DNA from: Saccharina japonica
Lineage: Eukaryota; Sar; Phaeophyceae; Laminariales; Laminariaceae
DNA length: 64,000 nucleotides
Reading direction: 5' to 3'
Assembly (NCBI GenBank): GCA_008828725.1
Contig: MEHQ01002976.1
Location: 186,001 to 250,000, forward strand
The notes under the pieces were generated by a model. The model did not search any database and was not told the DNA's origin. It was given only the letters and a program-made list of their open reading frames with translations. The position numbers and the translations under genes are program-made. Position 1 is the first letter of the stretch, and every line of letters starts with the position of its first letter. Shown here piece after piece: positions 9,769 through 18,915 of the stretch.

Positions 9769-10155
9769 CTTCACATTAAAAACCGTGCCGGTCTCTCTAT
9801 CCAGTACCTCCATCTGTCCGTACTAATCCAACACTTGACACGGTCGATTCCCGTGGTCACAGGCTAACTTACCCAAAAAAAGGTATACTGAAATAAAAGT
9901 GGAACCCGAAGGGTCCGCAAAGCGATCAAAGCCAGTCAAAAACAGATAGCCTGGAGCCCTCCGCTCCCCCTCTACACGCTATGTGAAGGTAAAAATAAAA
10001 ATGGAAAAGTCAACATCACCAATCGGGGGTACACGCCCCCTGATTCTATCTTGGTGCCCCTATAATGCCGGGGTGTTCCGTGCCGGGTTCACGCCGGTCA
10101 GGCAAACAAATCGAGTCCTCCACCCGGTAATTGTATAGGGCTGCCTACTGCGCCT
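9769..10155. other. unassigned intergenic sequence
   Basis: No repeat partner or convincing reading frame seen. A short motif CCCGTGGTCACAGGCTAAC at 9853 has a loose echo at 11147. Confidence 0.4.
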
Positions 10156-10397
10156 GTGTGGTATATGGAATTGCATTGTCTGCTCTGCTTACTGCATTGC
10201 AGCGTAGTATGTATTCTCTGTGTCTGTTTTGTGACCACAAACTGGACCACTCTGTCCAGATATAAGCACCGTTTTATAAATATTAATAAAACGGTCTATA
10301 TTCAGACAGAGGTATTCTCTAGGGGAGAATCGGCACGGACACTGGGTGTGCTGGATGCCGACGGTGGAAAGGACGTTTATGTGAAGAACACACACAC
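10156..10397 (+). repeat. family F repeat with a family G element inserted
   Basis: ATATGGAATTGCATTGTCTG, GCAGCGTAGTAT, TTTTGTGACCACAAACTGG, then the G element at 10250-10310, then TCTAGGGGAGAATCGGCACG, GACACTGGGTGTGCTGGATG and GTGAAGAACACACACAC. Compared with 43478 the G element is extra, so it inserted after F did. Confidence 0.8.
10250..10310. mobile_element. 61-bp miniature inverted-repeat element (family G)
   Basis: TCTGTCCAGATATAAGCACC at the left, and TATATTCAGACAGAG at the right, inverted. It interrupts family F. Confidence 0.75.
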
Positions 10398-10476
10398 TAC
10401 TAGCACACTGTCTGTGCATTCTTACCTAAAGGATCTCGTACATTCTGCATGTTCAACCGTGCTTTGAAGAAACTTC

Positions 10477-10612
10477 CTACACTAATTCCAAGTGATTTTG
10501 AATTTGACTTTAATTCCAAGTGTTTTTGAATTTGACTCTAATTCCAAGTGCTTTTTTTATTGACTCTAATTCCAAGTGTTTTTTTTATTCGACTCTAATT
10601 CCAAGTGGTTTT
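10477..10612. repeat. 27-bp tandem repeat, five units
   Basis: Unit GACTCTAATTCCAAGTG followed by a T-rich spacer. Single copies of CTAATTCCAAGTG or CTAGTTCCAAGTG also occur at 41803 and 46004. Confidence 0.85.
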
Positions 10613-10706
10613 TGTCCCCTCAGCCTGAAGGGGTTTAAGGGTGGCGTGCTGCCTTTTTCTTGCTGGGTTTTCCGGGCGACGGTGGCGTTTGGCGGGGGGG
10701 GGGGGG

Positions 10707-10815
10707 TTATTACCGAAGACCATATTAAATAGGACCAAATATTGTTAGTAAAAGTAGGTAAACATAGAGGTTTTACTGTTGAAACGTAGGTTCTATTTAC
10801 TGTGGCCCTCCGTAA
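10707..10815 (+). mobile_element. family D MITE, complete copy
   Basis: TTATTACCGAAGACCATATT at the left, CTATTTACTGTGGCCCTCCG at the right; a G run lies just before it. Confidence 0.8.
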
Positions 10816-11028
10816 TTGCAATTACGACTATTCCGGTAGAGTCACAGGTCGGAGATCGAAGGGATCGTTGTTTGAATCTAACAAACAACCAAAACAAAAA
10901 ACATTAGCCGGCGTCCCATCGCGGCCGCGACCTCGAGGGGTAGCAGCAAGGCTACGGATACAGCTGCAATACATCAGAGGTACCGCGATGCAAGGTGTGA
11001 TGGAGTACTACTGTAGTTTTTATTCGTA

Positions 11029-11033
11029 CGGTG

Positions 11034-11095
<62 letters not shown>

Positions 11096-11105
11096 GATGG
11101 TGATA
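11029..11105. repeat. (GAT)n microsatellite
   Basis: About 25 GAT/GGT triplets. Predicted Asp-rich and His-rich frames over it are artefacts. Confidence 0.95.
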
Positions 11106-11337
11106 GTGCTCTGACATTAGTAGCTCATTCCCTTGAAACCCCCTGCCCGTGGTCACGGAACAGGCTGTAACAGAAAGGCCCCACGACGGCGAGAACACAC
11201 AAACAAAGACAGACACGAAATAGTTGCGCACGGCAGTAGTACCGAGCTTTGGTATACTGTCATCCCCGTACCACTTGCAACCAAATAATACCGGGAATCT
11301 ATCCATGGTAACACACTTCGTATGTATTAAAAAACTT

Positions 11338-11495
11338 AAAGAACAACAGCCGTGAGCTCAAGGATTTCGTCGAAACTCATCTTTGCTAGCTGAGTGTAAT
11401 ACTTCGATCGCGCGTACTTACGGGTTTTATATGTCCTCATGTAGGATGTACATCCCATATGAGGGGGACACAATCTGAGGCTGTATAATTTAAGA
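11338..11495 (-). repeat. family C repeat, inverted copy
   Basis: CAGCCGTGAGCTCAAGGATT, TCGTCGAAACTCATCTTTGC, CTTCGATCGCGCGTACTTAC, GGGTTTTATATGTCCTCATG then a hairpin-like GGATGTACATCC. Nearly the same as 14680-14850. Confidence 0.8.
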
Positions 11496-12153
11496 AGTGT
11501 GTGTCTATATGTGGGGGGAGAAATAATTAGAATAAATTGAAAATAAATTAAACAGTCTAAAATAAACGTACCAGGTATACTATAGTGTTCCGACGAGTTG
11601 ACGTGATACAGTGGGTCTACTACTTGTAGCAAGCCAAGTGTCGTCGTTATATATCTGTACGGGGTATTTTTATCGTGCGTACTCTGGTTTTCATGTTTAC
11701 TATTAATACTATGTACACCCGAAAAAAGAAAAGAAAACGAAAGGAAAATAAGTTAGACAAAAAAACACGGAAGAAGAGTAAAACACAAAACAAAACAAAA
11801 CAAAACAGAAAGCAAAAGAGAGGAACAATAAAAAGAACAATAGCTCAACAAGAAGTTCCTTCCGACAAAAAACATACCTGTATCATACTGATATACGACG
11901 TGAAGATAGGAATTCGACCGATTATTTGGTGGATGTTTTGCTTGCAGTAGTAGGTTCTGACTGTTGTGTGGAATGTGGGTGATGTTTATCAAACATTTTT
12001 TTGCAGAGATGTTGGTGATTTGTTTCCTCAAATTATTTGCGGTATATACAACTTTAACATTATCACATCAAACGTACATCATACTTCGTATCATAAAATT
12101 TGTGCGCGAGTTCGAATCTCGTCCGCAACATTTTGACATTTTCCTCAACCCAG
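11496..12153. other. AT-rich unassigned sequence
   Basis: Lys-rich and Asn-rich frames reflect A-rich composition. At 12103-12128 a perfect tRNA T-arm-like hairpin occurs (GCGAG, TTCGAAT, CTCGT), and TTGCGG at 12038 could pair with CCGCAA after it, but no cloverleaf forms, so it is not called a tRNA. Confidence 0.4.
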
Positions 12154-12190
12154 GCATTCCAAGACTCAGGCTTAGTGATCGTCGGCCACT
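12154..12190 (+). pseudogene. possible decayed duplicate of the deacetylase exon
   Basis: A CAG acceptor after a pyrimidine-rich stretch is followed by GCATTCCAAGACTCAGGCTT then AGTGATCGT. This aligns with the start of the real exon at 12621 (GCGTTTAAACCAGACTTGGT then GATCGT), and the sequence just before the acceptor is also similar. The similarity fades after about 40 bp. A partial duplication followed by decay would explain it. Confidence 0.45.
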
Positions 12191-12290
12191 TTCTATTTAC
12201 GCGTTCACAAGGAGCGCCTGTTTGCCTACACAGCAGTACCCCCTTTGCCCGCGCACAGGTAGTGATCCGATATATGCCCGCTCAATTTTT

Positions 12291-12571
12291 CCCCGAGTGC
12301 ATGCTCGTAGGGGCTTTTTCTCCCAAAAAACATATCGACTATTTTAATAGCGGAAAGCGCACACGAGCGTGAGTTGGTAAAATTCGATGAAACTCCACGA
12401 GCGTTGGGTTGGGAATGCTGAGCCCTCTGCGCGATAAAAACCAGTGGAGAGGAGGGAGAAGAGCGTGCTTTGTGACCCTGGATCTGTGTTACGACTATAA
12501 ATGATAAATATGATTAGTGTGGAGGAAGAGAGACAGGAATGCGAAAATAATAAATGGGATGGGGGAAAAAA
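12291..12571 (+). mobile_element. SINE family E, 5'-truncated, with target duplication
   Basis: Starts inside the family body (GAGTGCATGCTCGTAGGGGC) and ends AATAAATGGGATGGGGGAAA. TAGTGATCCGATAT(AT)GCCCG stands on both sides (12251 and 12572), a target-site duplication of about 19-20 bp. It landed 49 bp upstream of the deacetylase exon acceptor, on the gene's own strand. Confidence 0.85.
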
Positions 12572-12620
12572 TAGTGATCCGATATGCCCGGTCCATTTAT
12601 TTTTTTCCCTCGCAATCCAG

Positions 12621-12718
12621 GCGTTTAAACCAGACTTGGTGATCGTGAGCGCTGGGTACGATGCATTGGAAGCGGACGAGCTTGCCTCAGCGTCCCTTCA
12701 ACCGGAGGACTTCGGACG
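12621..12718 (+). CDS. histone deacetylase-family protein, internal exon
   Basis: Encodes 33 residues including DLVIVSAGYDALEADELAS and ending PEDFGR. In the arginase/deacetylase fold this is the strand and loop bearing the third zinc ligand; the Asp of SAGYD is that ligand by family knowledge. The exon follows a strong acceptor (TTTTTTTCCCTCGCAATCCAG) and ends at a GTGAGA donor after two bases of an Arg codon. The next exon at 15026 supplies the third base. Upstream exons with the Asp-x-His zinc site were not found in the window. Class is uncertain; the SAGYDAL..ASASL pattern suggests a class II or HdaH-like member. The enzyme would remove acetyl groups from lysines or polyamines. Confidence 0.8.
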
Positions 12719-12739
12719 GTGAGAGGAGATCGAGCAATA

Positions 12740-13440
12740 GTTTTTTTTTTTGTCAATGCTTGTTTTTACTTTTCGAGCAATATGTTACTTATCGAGTAAA
12801 GTTTTCTTTTCGCAGTATTATTTTCTTGGGTTGTTGTCAAATTCATTACGTATTGCTTTTCGAGCAAAGTGTTTTTTTTTCGTAGAAATGTTTATATTTT
12901 CTTGTGTTCTTGTCAAGCAACGTTTTCTTATCGAGCGATACTTTCTTTTCGAGCAGCATTTTTTCTAACAAGCGATCCATGTTTTGTTATCGAGCAGTAC
13001 TTTCTTATCGAGGAACATTTTCTTATCTAACAGTATTGCCTCATCAATCAATCGTAGTTTCTTATGGAGCGGTATTTTCTTATCGAGCAATAGTCGCTTG
13101 TCGAACAACATTTTCTAATGTAACAGTTTTTTTTCGTGTGCGATATTTGTTTTTTATCGAGTATTATTTTCTTGTCGAACAGTTTTTTTATTTTCGGAAG
13201 TAAGCTCTTATCGACCGGCATTCTCTTATCGAGCAGCATGTTCTTATCGATCACTATTTTATAATCGAGCATTGTTACTTACAGAGCATTTTTTTTTGTC
13301 ATCGAGCTTTGTTATTTACATAGCAGTATTTTCTAATCGAGCGACTTTTTGTTTTTCGAGCAGCTTTTTCGTTTCGAGCAAGAGTTTCTTATCAAGCAGC
13401 CATTTCCTGTCGAACATTTTTTCGTTATCAACCGTATACC
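12740..13440. repeat. 22-bp degenerate minisatellite, about 30 units, in an intron
   Basis: Unit approximates TTTTCTTATCGAGCAGTATT. It is A/T-rich apart from the regular TCGAGC word and runs for 700 bp. The pyrimidine strand is the sense strand of the deacetylase gene, so the transcript would carry many polypyrimidine tracts. Confidence 0.85.
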
Positions 13441-13654
13441 AGTATAGAAAGTACGCAGTAGGAGCATGCAGGAGTTCGACTCTAAAACGCTGAATAGTGT
13501 CATGCCTACGTACCGCCTTTCGGGGGACAATTTACTTCAAAATAGAGCAGCAGCAGCAGTTTTTTTTTTTTTCATGCACAGAGCAGTACCGCGAGGCTTG
13601 AGCTATTGTTTTTTCCAATCCGTCTGCAAGTGGTCACACCATACATGGAATTAA

Positions 13655-13905
13655 CTCATTGAAGCTGTCATCCAAATGCAAGTCCGCCTCACAAGCGGTT
13701 CCTAGTAGGATGCAGCTCACGCCCTCATGCGGCTTGCCCACCACCTCACGGCGCTTCGCCCTTGGTGCAAGCAAGCAATGTCTGGCTGTTCAGTGGAAAC
13801 ATGACGTGTGCTCCGTCCCGGCATTGCACGGATGCGAGGGGTCTATGGTCATACGACTACGGCCATGCACGGCATGCGGCTAATGAGTACACCCCTCCCT
13901 CCTTG
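13655..13905 (-). repeat. family H repeat, inverted copy
   Basis: CAAGTCCGCCTCACAAGCGG, CACCTCACGGCGCTTCGCCC, TGCTCCGTCCCGGCATTG, CTATGGTCATACGACTACGG and CATGCACGGCATG follow the inverted order of the copy at 23395. Confidence 0.75.
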
Positions 13906-14088
13906 CGTAGCGCGCGCGAGTGGAAGTACTGAAGGACTGACTGTCACACGCAAGCCTGCGAAGACGTGTTTCGACGAAAACCCTCGATATCACAGATGAG
14001 GTATCTTGTTTTTATGTTTTCATGTTCGCTACGGTAGAGGTAGCACACTTTTGGACTGAAATTGTTTCGGAGCGCTCGGGCTCCTTAT

Positions 14089-14294
14089 GGGCCCGAATTA
14101 ACGAGTTTAACATAAATTCAATTTGGAAAAAATAAAATTCAGATTCGCTTTTCATTGGTCAACACACGCACCAGCACCAAATATTATGCCCCAAGATCCT
14201 AATCTTTGGTGCTGGTGCGTGTGTTGACTAATGAAAAGCGGGTTTGATTTTTTTTTTCCAACTTGATTTTTTTCTTCTTCGTTAAAACGGGCCC
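14089..14294. mobile_element. 206-bp inverted-repeat element (family B), copy 1
   Basis: Almost fully palindromic: GGGCCCGAATTAACGAG at the left and the inverted TCGTTAAAACGGGCCC at the right, with CATTGGTCAACACACGCACC, AGCACCAAA and their inverted forms in the middle. The transcript would fold into one long hairpin. Confidence 0.85.
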
Positions 14295-14361
14295 TAAGTC
14301 ACCCAAAAAATCGTCGGTGACTTTTATTATTTTCGTGGCATTTTTTTTCATGGTAAAGTTA

Positions 14362-14565
14362 GGGCCCATATGAACGAGTATAAAATAGATTCAATTTGGA
14401 AAAATAAAAATTCAAATTCGCTTTTCATTGGTCAACACACGCACCAGCACCAAAAATTAGGATCTTGGGGTATAATCTTGGGTGGTGGTGCGGGTTCTGA
14501 CCAATGAAAAGCGTTTTTTTTTTTTTTTCCAAATTGATTTTTTTTTTCTTCGTTAAAACGGGCCC
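14362..14565. mobile_element. 204-bp inverted-repeat element (family B), copy 2
   Basis: Same family as 14089, same orientation, 67 bp away. TTA stands on both sides, a 3-bp target duplication as made by PIF/Harbinger transposases; that superfamily is a tentative assignment. Confidence 0.85.
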
Positions 14566-14679
14566 TTATAGGCTATGCATGGGATTTGATTGTTCCTCGG
14601 TTACTATTATCAAAATAGTAGCACTTCTAGGTTCCTCCAAAATCAGTTTTTGGGTGGGCTATGTTTATTAAAAAAAAAA

Positions 14680-14850
14680 AAACAGCTGTGAGCTCGAGGA
14701 TTTCGTCGAAACTCATCTTTGCTAGCCGAGTGTGATACTTCGATCGCGCGCATTTACGGGTTTTATAAGTCCTCCTCATGCAGGATGTACATCCCGTATT
14801 ATGAGGAGAGCGCAATCTGAGGCTGCAGAATTCAGGGAGGGTGTGTCTAC
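14680..14850 (-). repeat. family C repeat, inverted copy
   Basis: Closely matches 11338-11495: GTGAGCTCGAGGATTTCGTC, CTCATCTTTGCTAGC, CTTCGATCGCGCGCATTTAC, GGGTTTTATAAGTCCTC. Confidence 0.8.
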
Positions 14851-15025
14851 CTGTGAAAAAACACAACAACTGGGTTTGCACGCAACTCTGCCACTCACTG
14901 CTGGGTATATATATAGCTCCTTAAGTCACCACCCTCAGACGGCAGAATAATGGTGCACCTCTACGGTAGCGTGCGTCTTTCATGAAAAAGTGTCTTTTCC
15001 TTCCCCGTATTTTGTGTATTCGCAG

Positions 15026-15098
15026 GATGGGGAGACGGTTGAAGGAGGTTTTCGGCCGTAAGGTGGCGTTCGGCTTGGAGGGAGGCTACAACTTGCAG
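15026..15098 (+). CDS. histone deacetylase-family protein, exon with catalytic Tyr motif
   Basis: The first base completes the Arg codon left open at 12718, then 24 codons read MGRRLKEVFGRKVAFGLEGG followed by YNLQ. LEGGYN is the deacetylase signature whose Tyr is catalytic. The acceptor is TGTATTCGCAG. The exon ends CAG with GCAAGA following, which matches the consensus of the minor GC-AG intron class. Reading on past this donor gives no family similarity, so the GC donor is preferred. Both key residues surviving argues that the gene is intact here. Confidence 0.8.
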
Positions 15099-15127
15099 GC
15101 AAGAAATCATATATATATATATATAGG

Positions 15128-15432
15128 CCGCTTGACGGTGTACGATTGACGGCCCTTGACGGGCAGCCGTCAAGTGAAGACAGCCGTCAAGACAATCTTA
15201 CACTAAAATAGTACGTATCTCTTTCCCCTTGACGGGCAGCCGTCAACACGAGCTGTCAAGATTGACAGCTGTCAAGCCAACCGTCAACGAAATCTCACGC
15301 TAACATACTCTATTTAGTACTTTTACTGTTGCCCGCGACTTAACAGCCGTCATGAAATGATGACACTATTAATAGAACTAGCCTATTCAGTCTGGCGAAG
15401 CCTGGACGTGCCAAAGCTATAGACCGTCAACT
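15128..15432. repeat. cluster of TTGACGGC / GCCGTCAA words
   Basis: At least ten TTGACGG, TTGACAGC, GCCGTCAA or GCTGTCAA words in both orientations within 300 bp, several paired as hairpins (CCTTGACGGGCAGCCGTCAA occurs twice in close variants). Between them CTYACRCTAA-WATA recurs. It may be a nest of decayed inverted-repeat elements; ends are unclear. Confidence 0.7.
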
Positions 15433-15446
15433 GATATCTTAAATCG

Positions 15447-15640
15447 TTTTTTTTTCTCTTATTTTTTTTTTCCATCCGATTTTTTTCTTCGCCCTTCTTT
15501 TCTCTCTTCCCTCCTAATGTAGACGTAACTCAGACCCGGGTGTCACATCGTAGGCTTTCTTGCCCCCCCCCTCGCCACTACGGTGCGCGCCTTACATTTT
15601 TACGGCGATAATAGTTCAGCACTATCAAGTCCACTTTTTT
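15447..15640 (-). mobile_element. SINE family E, partial, diverged
   Basis: Inverted 3' half: CCATCCGATTTTTTTCTTCG, CTAATGTAGACGTAACTCAG, CACTACGGTGCG, GCGATAATAGTTCAGCAC. Confidence 0.65.
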
Positions 15641-15786
15641 TTTAATGAGGCACAGAGCCATTCGCCCGCAGGTGGCTTAATCGCGGCAGTGACGATGGGG
15701 GGTGTATATCCCCTCTCTCGCAGCACCAGTTCTACGATTGTGTCTCACGAGCCCTTAATGCCCCATAACTATTGCGGGGTATTATA

Positions 15787-15893
15787 GTAGTCAGGGTCAA
15801 GACCCATCACGTACACAAAAAAAACTATATATTCCGGTATTTGTTCCAAGCGTATTTTGTTCTGATTACTGTGTTTCCCCCGCAATATAATGC
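15787..15893 (-). mobile_element. possible very diverged family D MITE
   Basis: AACTATATATTCCGG, TTCTGATTACTGTGTTTCCC and CCGCAATA keep the D pattern only loosely. Confidence 0.35.
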
Positions 15894-16109
15894 GGGCAAA
15901 TACGTAGGCCTGTTGATGGTAGTCTTTGTCTCGTGACGGACAGCCTTAAAGGAACTCCCCACACTGAAACTGGTATATTAAGGCTAAGGAGGCCTCGGCG
16001 GGCCGGAACTATTTCTACTGTAGACCGCCAACTGATGCCTGGTACATCTTTTTCAAGAACGAGGGGAAGAACACGCGACTATAAACCCGCTTTCGTTACA
16101 CTGCTGTTT

Positions 16110-16366
16110 GACGCGTGTTACGATAGAGATGACACCTTTTGGCTGAAATGGTTTCGGAATAGTGGGGGGCTCCTTAACCAATATCGGCGGATTTTTTCAT
16201 TGTTTTGTCGCAATATTGTTCACTGTAAGCTTCGGCCGTGGGATGGTTCATCGGGTACGTAGAAATTTTACTTTCCTCCCTTAATGATCAGTCTGGGGGT
16301 GAAGTATAGACTTCTTCAAGAAAAACAAGCTTCAGAAAAAAAAAACATGGTCTACCTCTGGAGTCT
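16110..16366 (+). mobile_element. family A MITE, complete copy
   Basis: GACGCGTGTTACGATAGAGA at the left; TCTTCAAGAAAAACAAGCTT, CATGGTCTACCTCTGGAG at the right, diverged at the end. Confidence 0.75.
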
Positions 16367-16384
16367 GTTCTTGAGGGATTTTGC

Positions 16385-17060
16385 GCGTTAGAAGCCGGTT
16401 TGTGATTTGGACAAAATCCGTTATATGTACGAGGCCCTGACCTGGAAACATGGTAATTCTGCCCCTACCGGTCCTTGCCGCGTTGGAAGCATTTGCTGGC
16501 AGCGGTTTGGTCCGATGTGTGCGGTAGAACTCGGTTTGTGATTGGACAACCCGTTTTGTATTAGACGCTGGTCTGGAAATATCTTGTCCTGTCTCCACAG
16601 TTCGATGTCTCCGCGAAGAAGTGCGTCATCCACTAACCCCGAGGCTGGCATCGCCGTACACTCGGCTAGGCTGATGGACCAAGTTCAATACCAAAGAGAG
16701 AAGCAGAGGGTGTCATTATCTGCGTCGTAGTCGGCTATGCTCCCAGTAGCGGTTTTATGCCGCGGTTCACGCAAGAACCTGCATGCCTTCGCATCAGTAG
16801 CAAAGCCCGTGGATATGCATGAGGATAATCGCCAGACACCACACTCGTCGCGTTAGAAGTATCTGCTGCCAGCGGTTGGGTCCGATGTGCACAGTAAAAC
16901 CTGGTTTGTGATTTGAGCAATTTGTTTTGTGCGAGGCCCTGATCTGGAAATATGTTAATCCTGTCCCTACCGGTCCTCGTCGCGTTTAAGGCATCTACTG
17001 GAAGTGGTTTGGTCCGATTTGCGCGGTAAAACCCGGTTTGTGATTTGAGCAATTCGTTTT
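16385..17060. repeat. ~137-bp tandem repeat, about five units, interrupted
   Basis: Units hold GGTTTGTGATTTGGACAA or close, GAGGCCCTGAYCTGGAAA, TATGKTAATYCTGYCCCTAC, CGGTCCTYG, GCGGTTTGGTCCGATGTG and GCGGTARAAC. Units lie at about 16393, 16531, 16905 and 17035, with partial ones at 16850 and 17151. About 240 bp of other sequence separates the second and third. Confidence 0.8.
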
Positions 17061-17340
17061 GTATCAATGAAGTGTAGGCAATGCAATGCCACGATACGAT
17101 ACGTAAAACGGAAGGCGATCGAGAAATAAAGTGGAAGATTGAGATTGAGATCTGGAAATATGTTCTCCTGTTACCACCGTTCGTCGTTGTTGTGTTTTGG
17201 GGAGTATCTATCTGCTGACGGCTGTTTTGGCGCAGTTCGGCGGCCTAGACGGTGCTGATGTTAAAAAACGCACCCCCTATTTATCCTAACCGTACCTAAC
17301 CCTTCGTCCATTCCCCCCCTACCGGTGTACGTTCTAACAG

Positions 17341-17397
17341 GTGACACCCGAGGCAATACGGAACACAATCGAGCCCTTTGCGTCCTCCGCCGCTTGA
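17341..17397 (+). CDS. histone deacetylase-family protein, probable last exon
   Basis: After the acceptor TTCTAACAG the frame gives VTPEAIRNTIEPFASSAA and a TGA stop. Joined after GGYNLQ in phase 0 this resembles the helix following the LEGGYN motif in the family. The evidence is the splice site, phase and pattern only. A longer C-terminus by another splice is possible, since the +1 frame stays open to 17735. Confidence 0.5.
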   Translation: MTPEAIRNTIEPFASSAA

Positions 17398-17552
17398 TTG
17401 ATGCCGACACCTGCTGCATTACGGCGGCTCGATGCCATTTCCATGGTTTCGATCTTACATACCCTGTCTGCGGGGAAACACCGCCGGAACAGCCGAGCGC
17501 AGGCGCTGTGCGCTTGAGCCAGGCGCAAACCAACAGCATTATTAGCGATTGC

Positions 17553-17705
17553 GACGCATGGTACGGTAGCCTGCATGCAGGTGCACCTGCGTACAGGACA
17601 TTTCCTGAGGGTGATCACTTGAGGAGTTCTATACCTCACGCAAACAAAAAAAAATGTTGGAGGAGTGAAATAAAAGTGCTCTATACCCGACGAAAATCCC
17701 ATGGA
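17553..17705 (+). mobile_element. family A MITE, 5' half, CCTGCATGCAGG end variant
   Basis: GACGCATGGTACGGTAGCCT then GCATGCAGGTGCACC at the start, then CACTTGAGGAGTTCTATACC and AAATAAAAGTGCTCTATACC. The right half is not seen. Confidence 0.7.
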
Positions 17706-18179
17706 CTACATACGGTAAATATACACACTTGCTAATTTCGTCGCAGACTGTCTTTCCGGACCCCTTTTTTTTCGAATTCTGGCGGGTTGCCGGACCGTCG
17801 CCAGGGGTACAGGACCAGTGCTCCGAGAAACGGACAATCAAACAATTAGTGTTGTACCAGTATGTTTTTTTTATGGTTGAGGGGAGGTGGAATGACACAT
17901 CCGCGGGTCGTTGGTATCGTACTGTATGGTATGGCGTTTTTGTTGGGTATACATAGGGGGCTGGGCTGGTGTGACGGAATGCTTAGTGTTAATTCCAGTA
18001 TGTATTGCCTGGGATGTGACAGATCCTGGAGGTCTCCTGAAGAAACAATCTCCCTCAAGATCCTCGATCCACTTCAGATTTATTTTCATTGGCGTGGGAA
18101 TTTAGTTTCGACGGAAAACCTTTGAGAGATAAATAAACAAACTCTTAGGTGTGAGACGGTGGAGTCCCGCAGCAGGTAA
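17706..18179. other. unassigned intergenic sequence
   Basis: Several overlapping frames of 60-90 codons; none has recognisable similarity or splice support. Confidence 0.4.
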
Positions 18180-18438
18180 GACGCGTGCTATGCTAGAGGT
18201 GGCAACGTTTGGCTGAAAATCGATTCTGAATGAAGGAGCTCCTTAACCCACATAATGGTCGGAATTCCATTTTTCGGTTGCAGTATATTTCTCTGGATCG
18301 TTACGTAGGCCAAGAGCTTGTTAATCGGGTACATACTATACGAGTATAGCACTAATCAGTTTCCGGGTGATGTGTAGAGCTTCTGAAGCAAGGAGCGTCA
18401 GAGAAAGCACATGGCGCACCTCTATCGTGTAGCATGTT
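18180..18438 (+). mobile_element. family A MITE, complete copy
   Basis: GACGCGTGCTATGCTAGAGG at the left; CACCTCTATCGTGTAGCATG at the right. Confidence 0.8.
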
Positions 18439-18559
18439 TCGTAATCTCTTTCTTGGTGTTTGGTGTGGAGACAGACACACCGAGGTGGGTGGGTGGGTTG
18501 TGTGGCGTTGCCACTCAGCAACACAAGGTCATTAATCTCAAGAGTGCCCCCGAGGAGCC

Positions 18560-18725
18560 AGGATGGCCTTGAAGGAATATAGTGATTCTGAGGCGGTACG
18601 GTCTAGGGGATAGGGGACCTGGTATTCACGTAGTAGGAATCCTGCACAACATCTGCGTCTCATAGCGGCAGTTTGGGTTCTATGATATGTAGATGCTCTA
18701 CTCGTACTGTACATCGTGACCCGGC
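18560..18725. repeat. family U fragment
   Basis: GGAATCCTGCACAACATCTG, CTCATAGCGGCAG, TCTATGATATGTAGATG align with 8740-8800. Confidence 0.5.
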
Positions 18726-18915
18726 CCGGCGTGTGAAAAATTTACACCGTCGATGGGGAGTCAATTGCAACGCCTGGCGCTTTTTTTTGCCTTCCAGGGG
18801 TCACCCCTAATTGTTTTTCGTTCTGTTCTGGGGCTCCTCACTTTTGAGGAGCTCACTTTTACCTCCCCCAAAAAACCAACGACGAAAAATTTCGCAAGGT
18901 TAATAATTCCATGCC

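Larger units (their letters stand above)
14026..14977 (+). mobile_element. family A MITE expanded by three nested insertions
   Basis: The A left end (CGCTACGGTAGAGGTAGCAC) is at 14026 and the A right end (CACCTCTACGGTAGCGTGCG) at 14977. In between, in A order, come CTCGGGCTCCTTA, GTCGGTGAC and CCTCCAAAATCAGTTTTTGG. Two family B elements (14089-14294, 14362-14565) and one inverted family C repeat (14680-14850) interrupt it. Without them A would be about 380 bp. Confidence 0.7.
12719..15025 (+). other. deacetylase intron of 2.3 kb filled with repeats
   Basis: GTGAGA donor, TGTATTCGCAG acceptor. It holds, in order, a 22-bp minisatellite, a family H copy, a family C fragment at about 13965, and a family A element with two B elements and one C repeat inside it. 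Confidence 0.7.
15099..17340 (+). other. deacetylase intron of 2.2 kb
   Basis: GC donor, GTTCTAACAG acceptor with a preceding pyrimidine tract. It contains a TTGACGGC cluster, a partial SINE, a family A element and a 137-bp tandem repeat. Confidence 0.5.

Noticed and set aside
10974-11306. His-rich minus-strand frame of 110 codons
   Set aside because: The His run is a (GAT)n microsatellite on the other strand and the rest shows no similarity.
12037-12128. A tRNA gene
   Set aside because: The T arm and an acceptor-like pairing exist, but the spacing is 92 nt and there is no D arm or anticodon arm.
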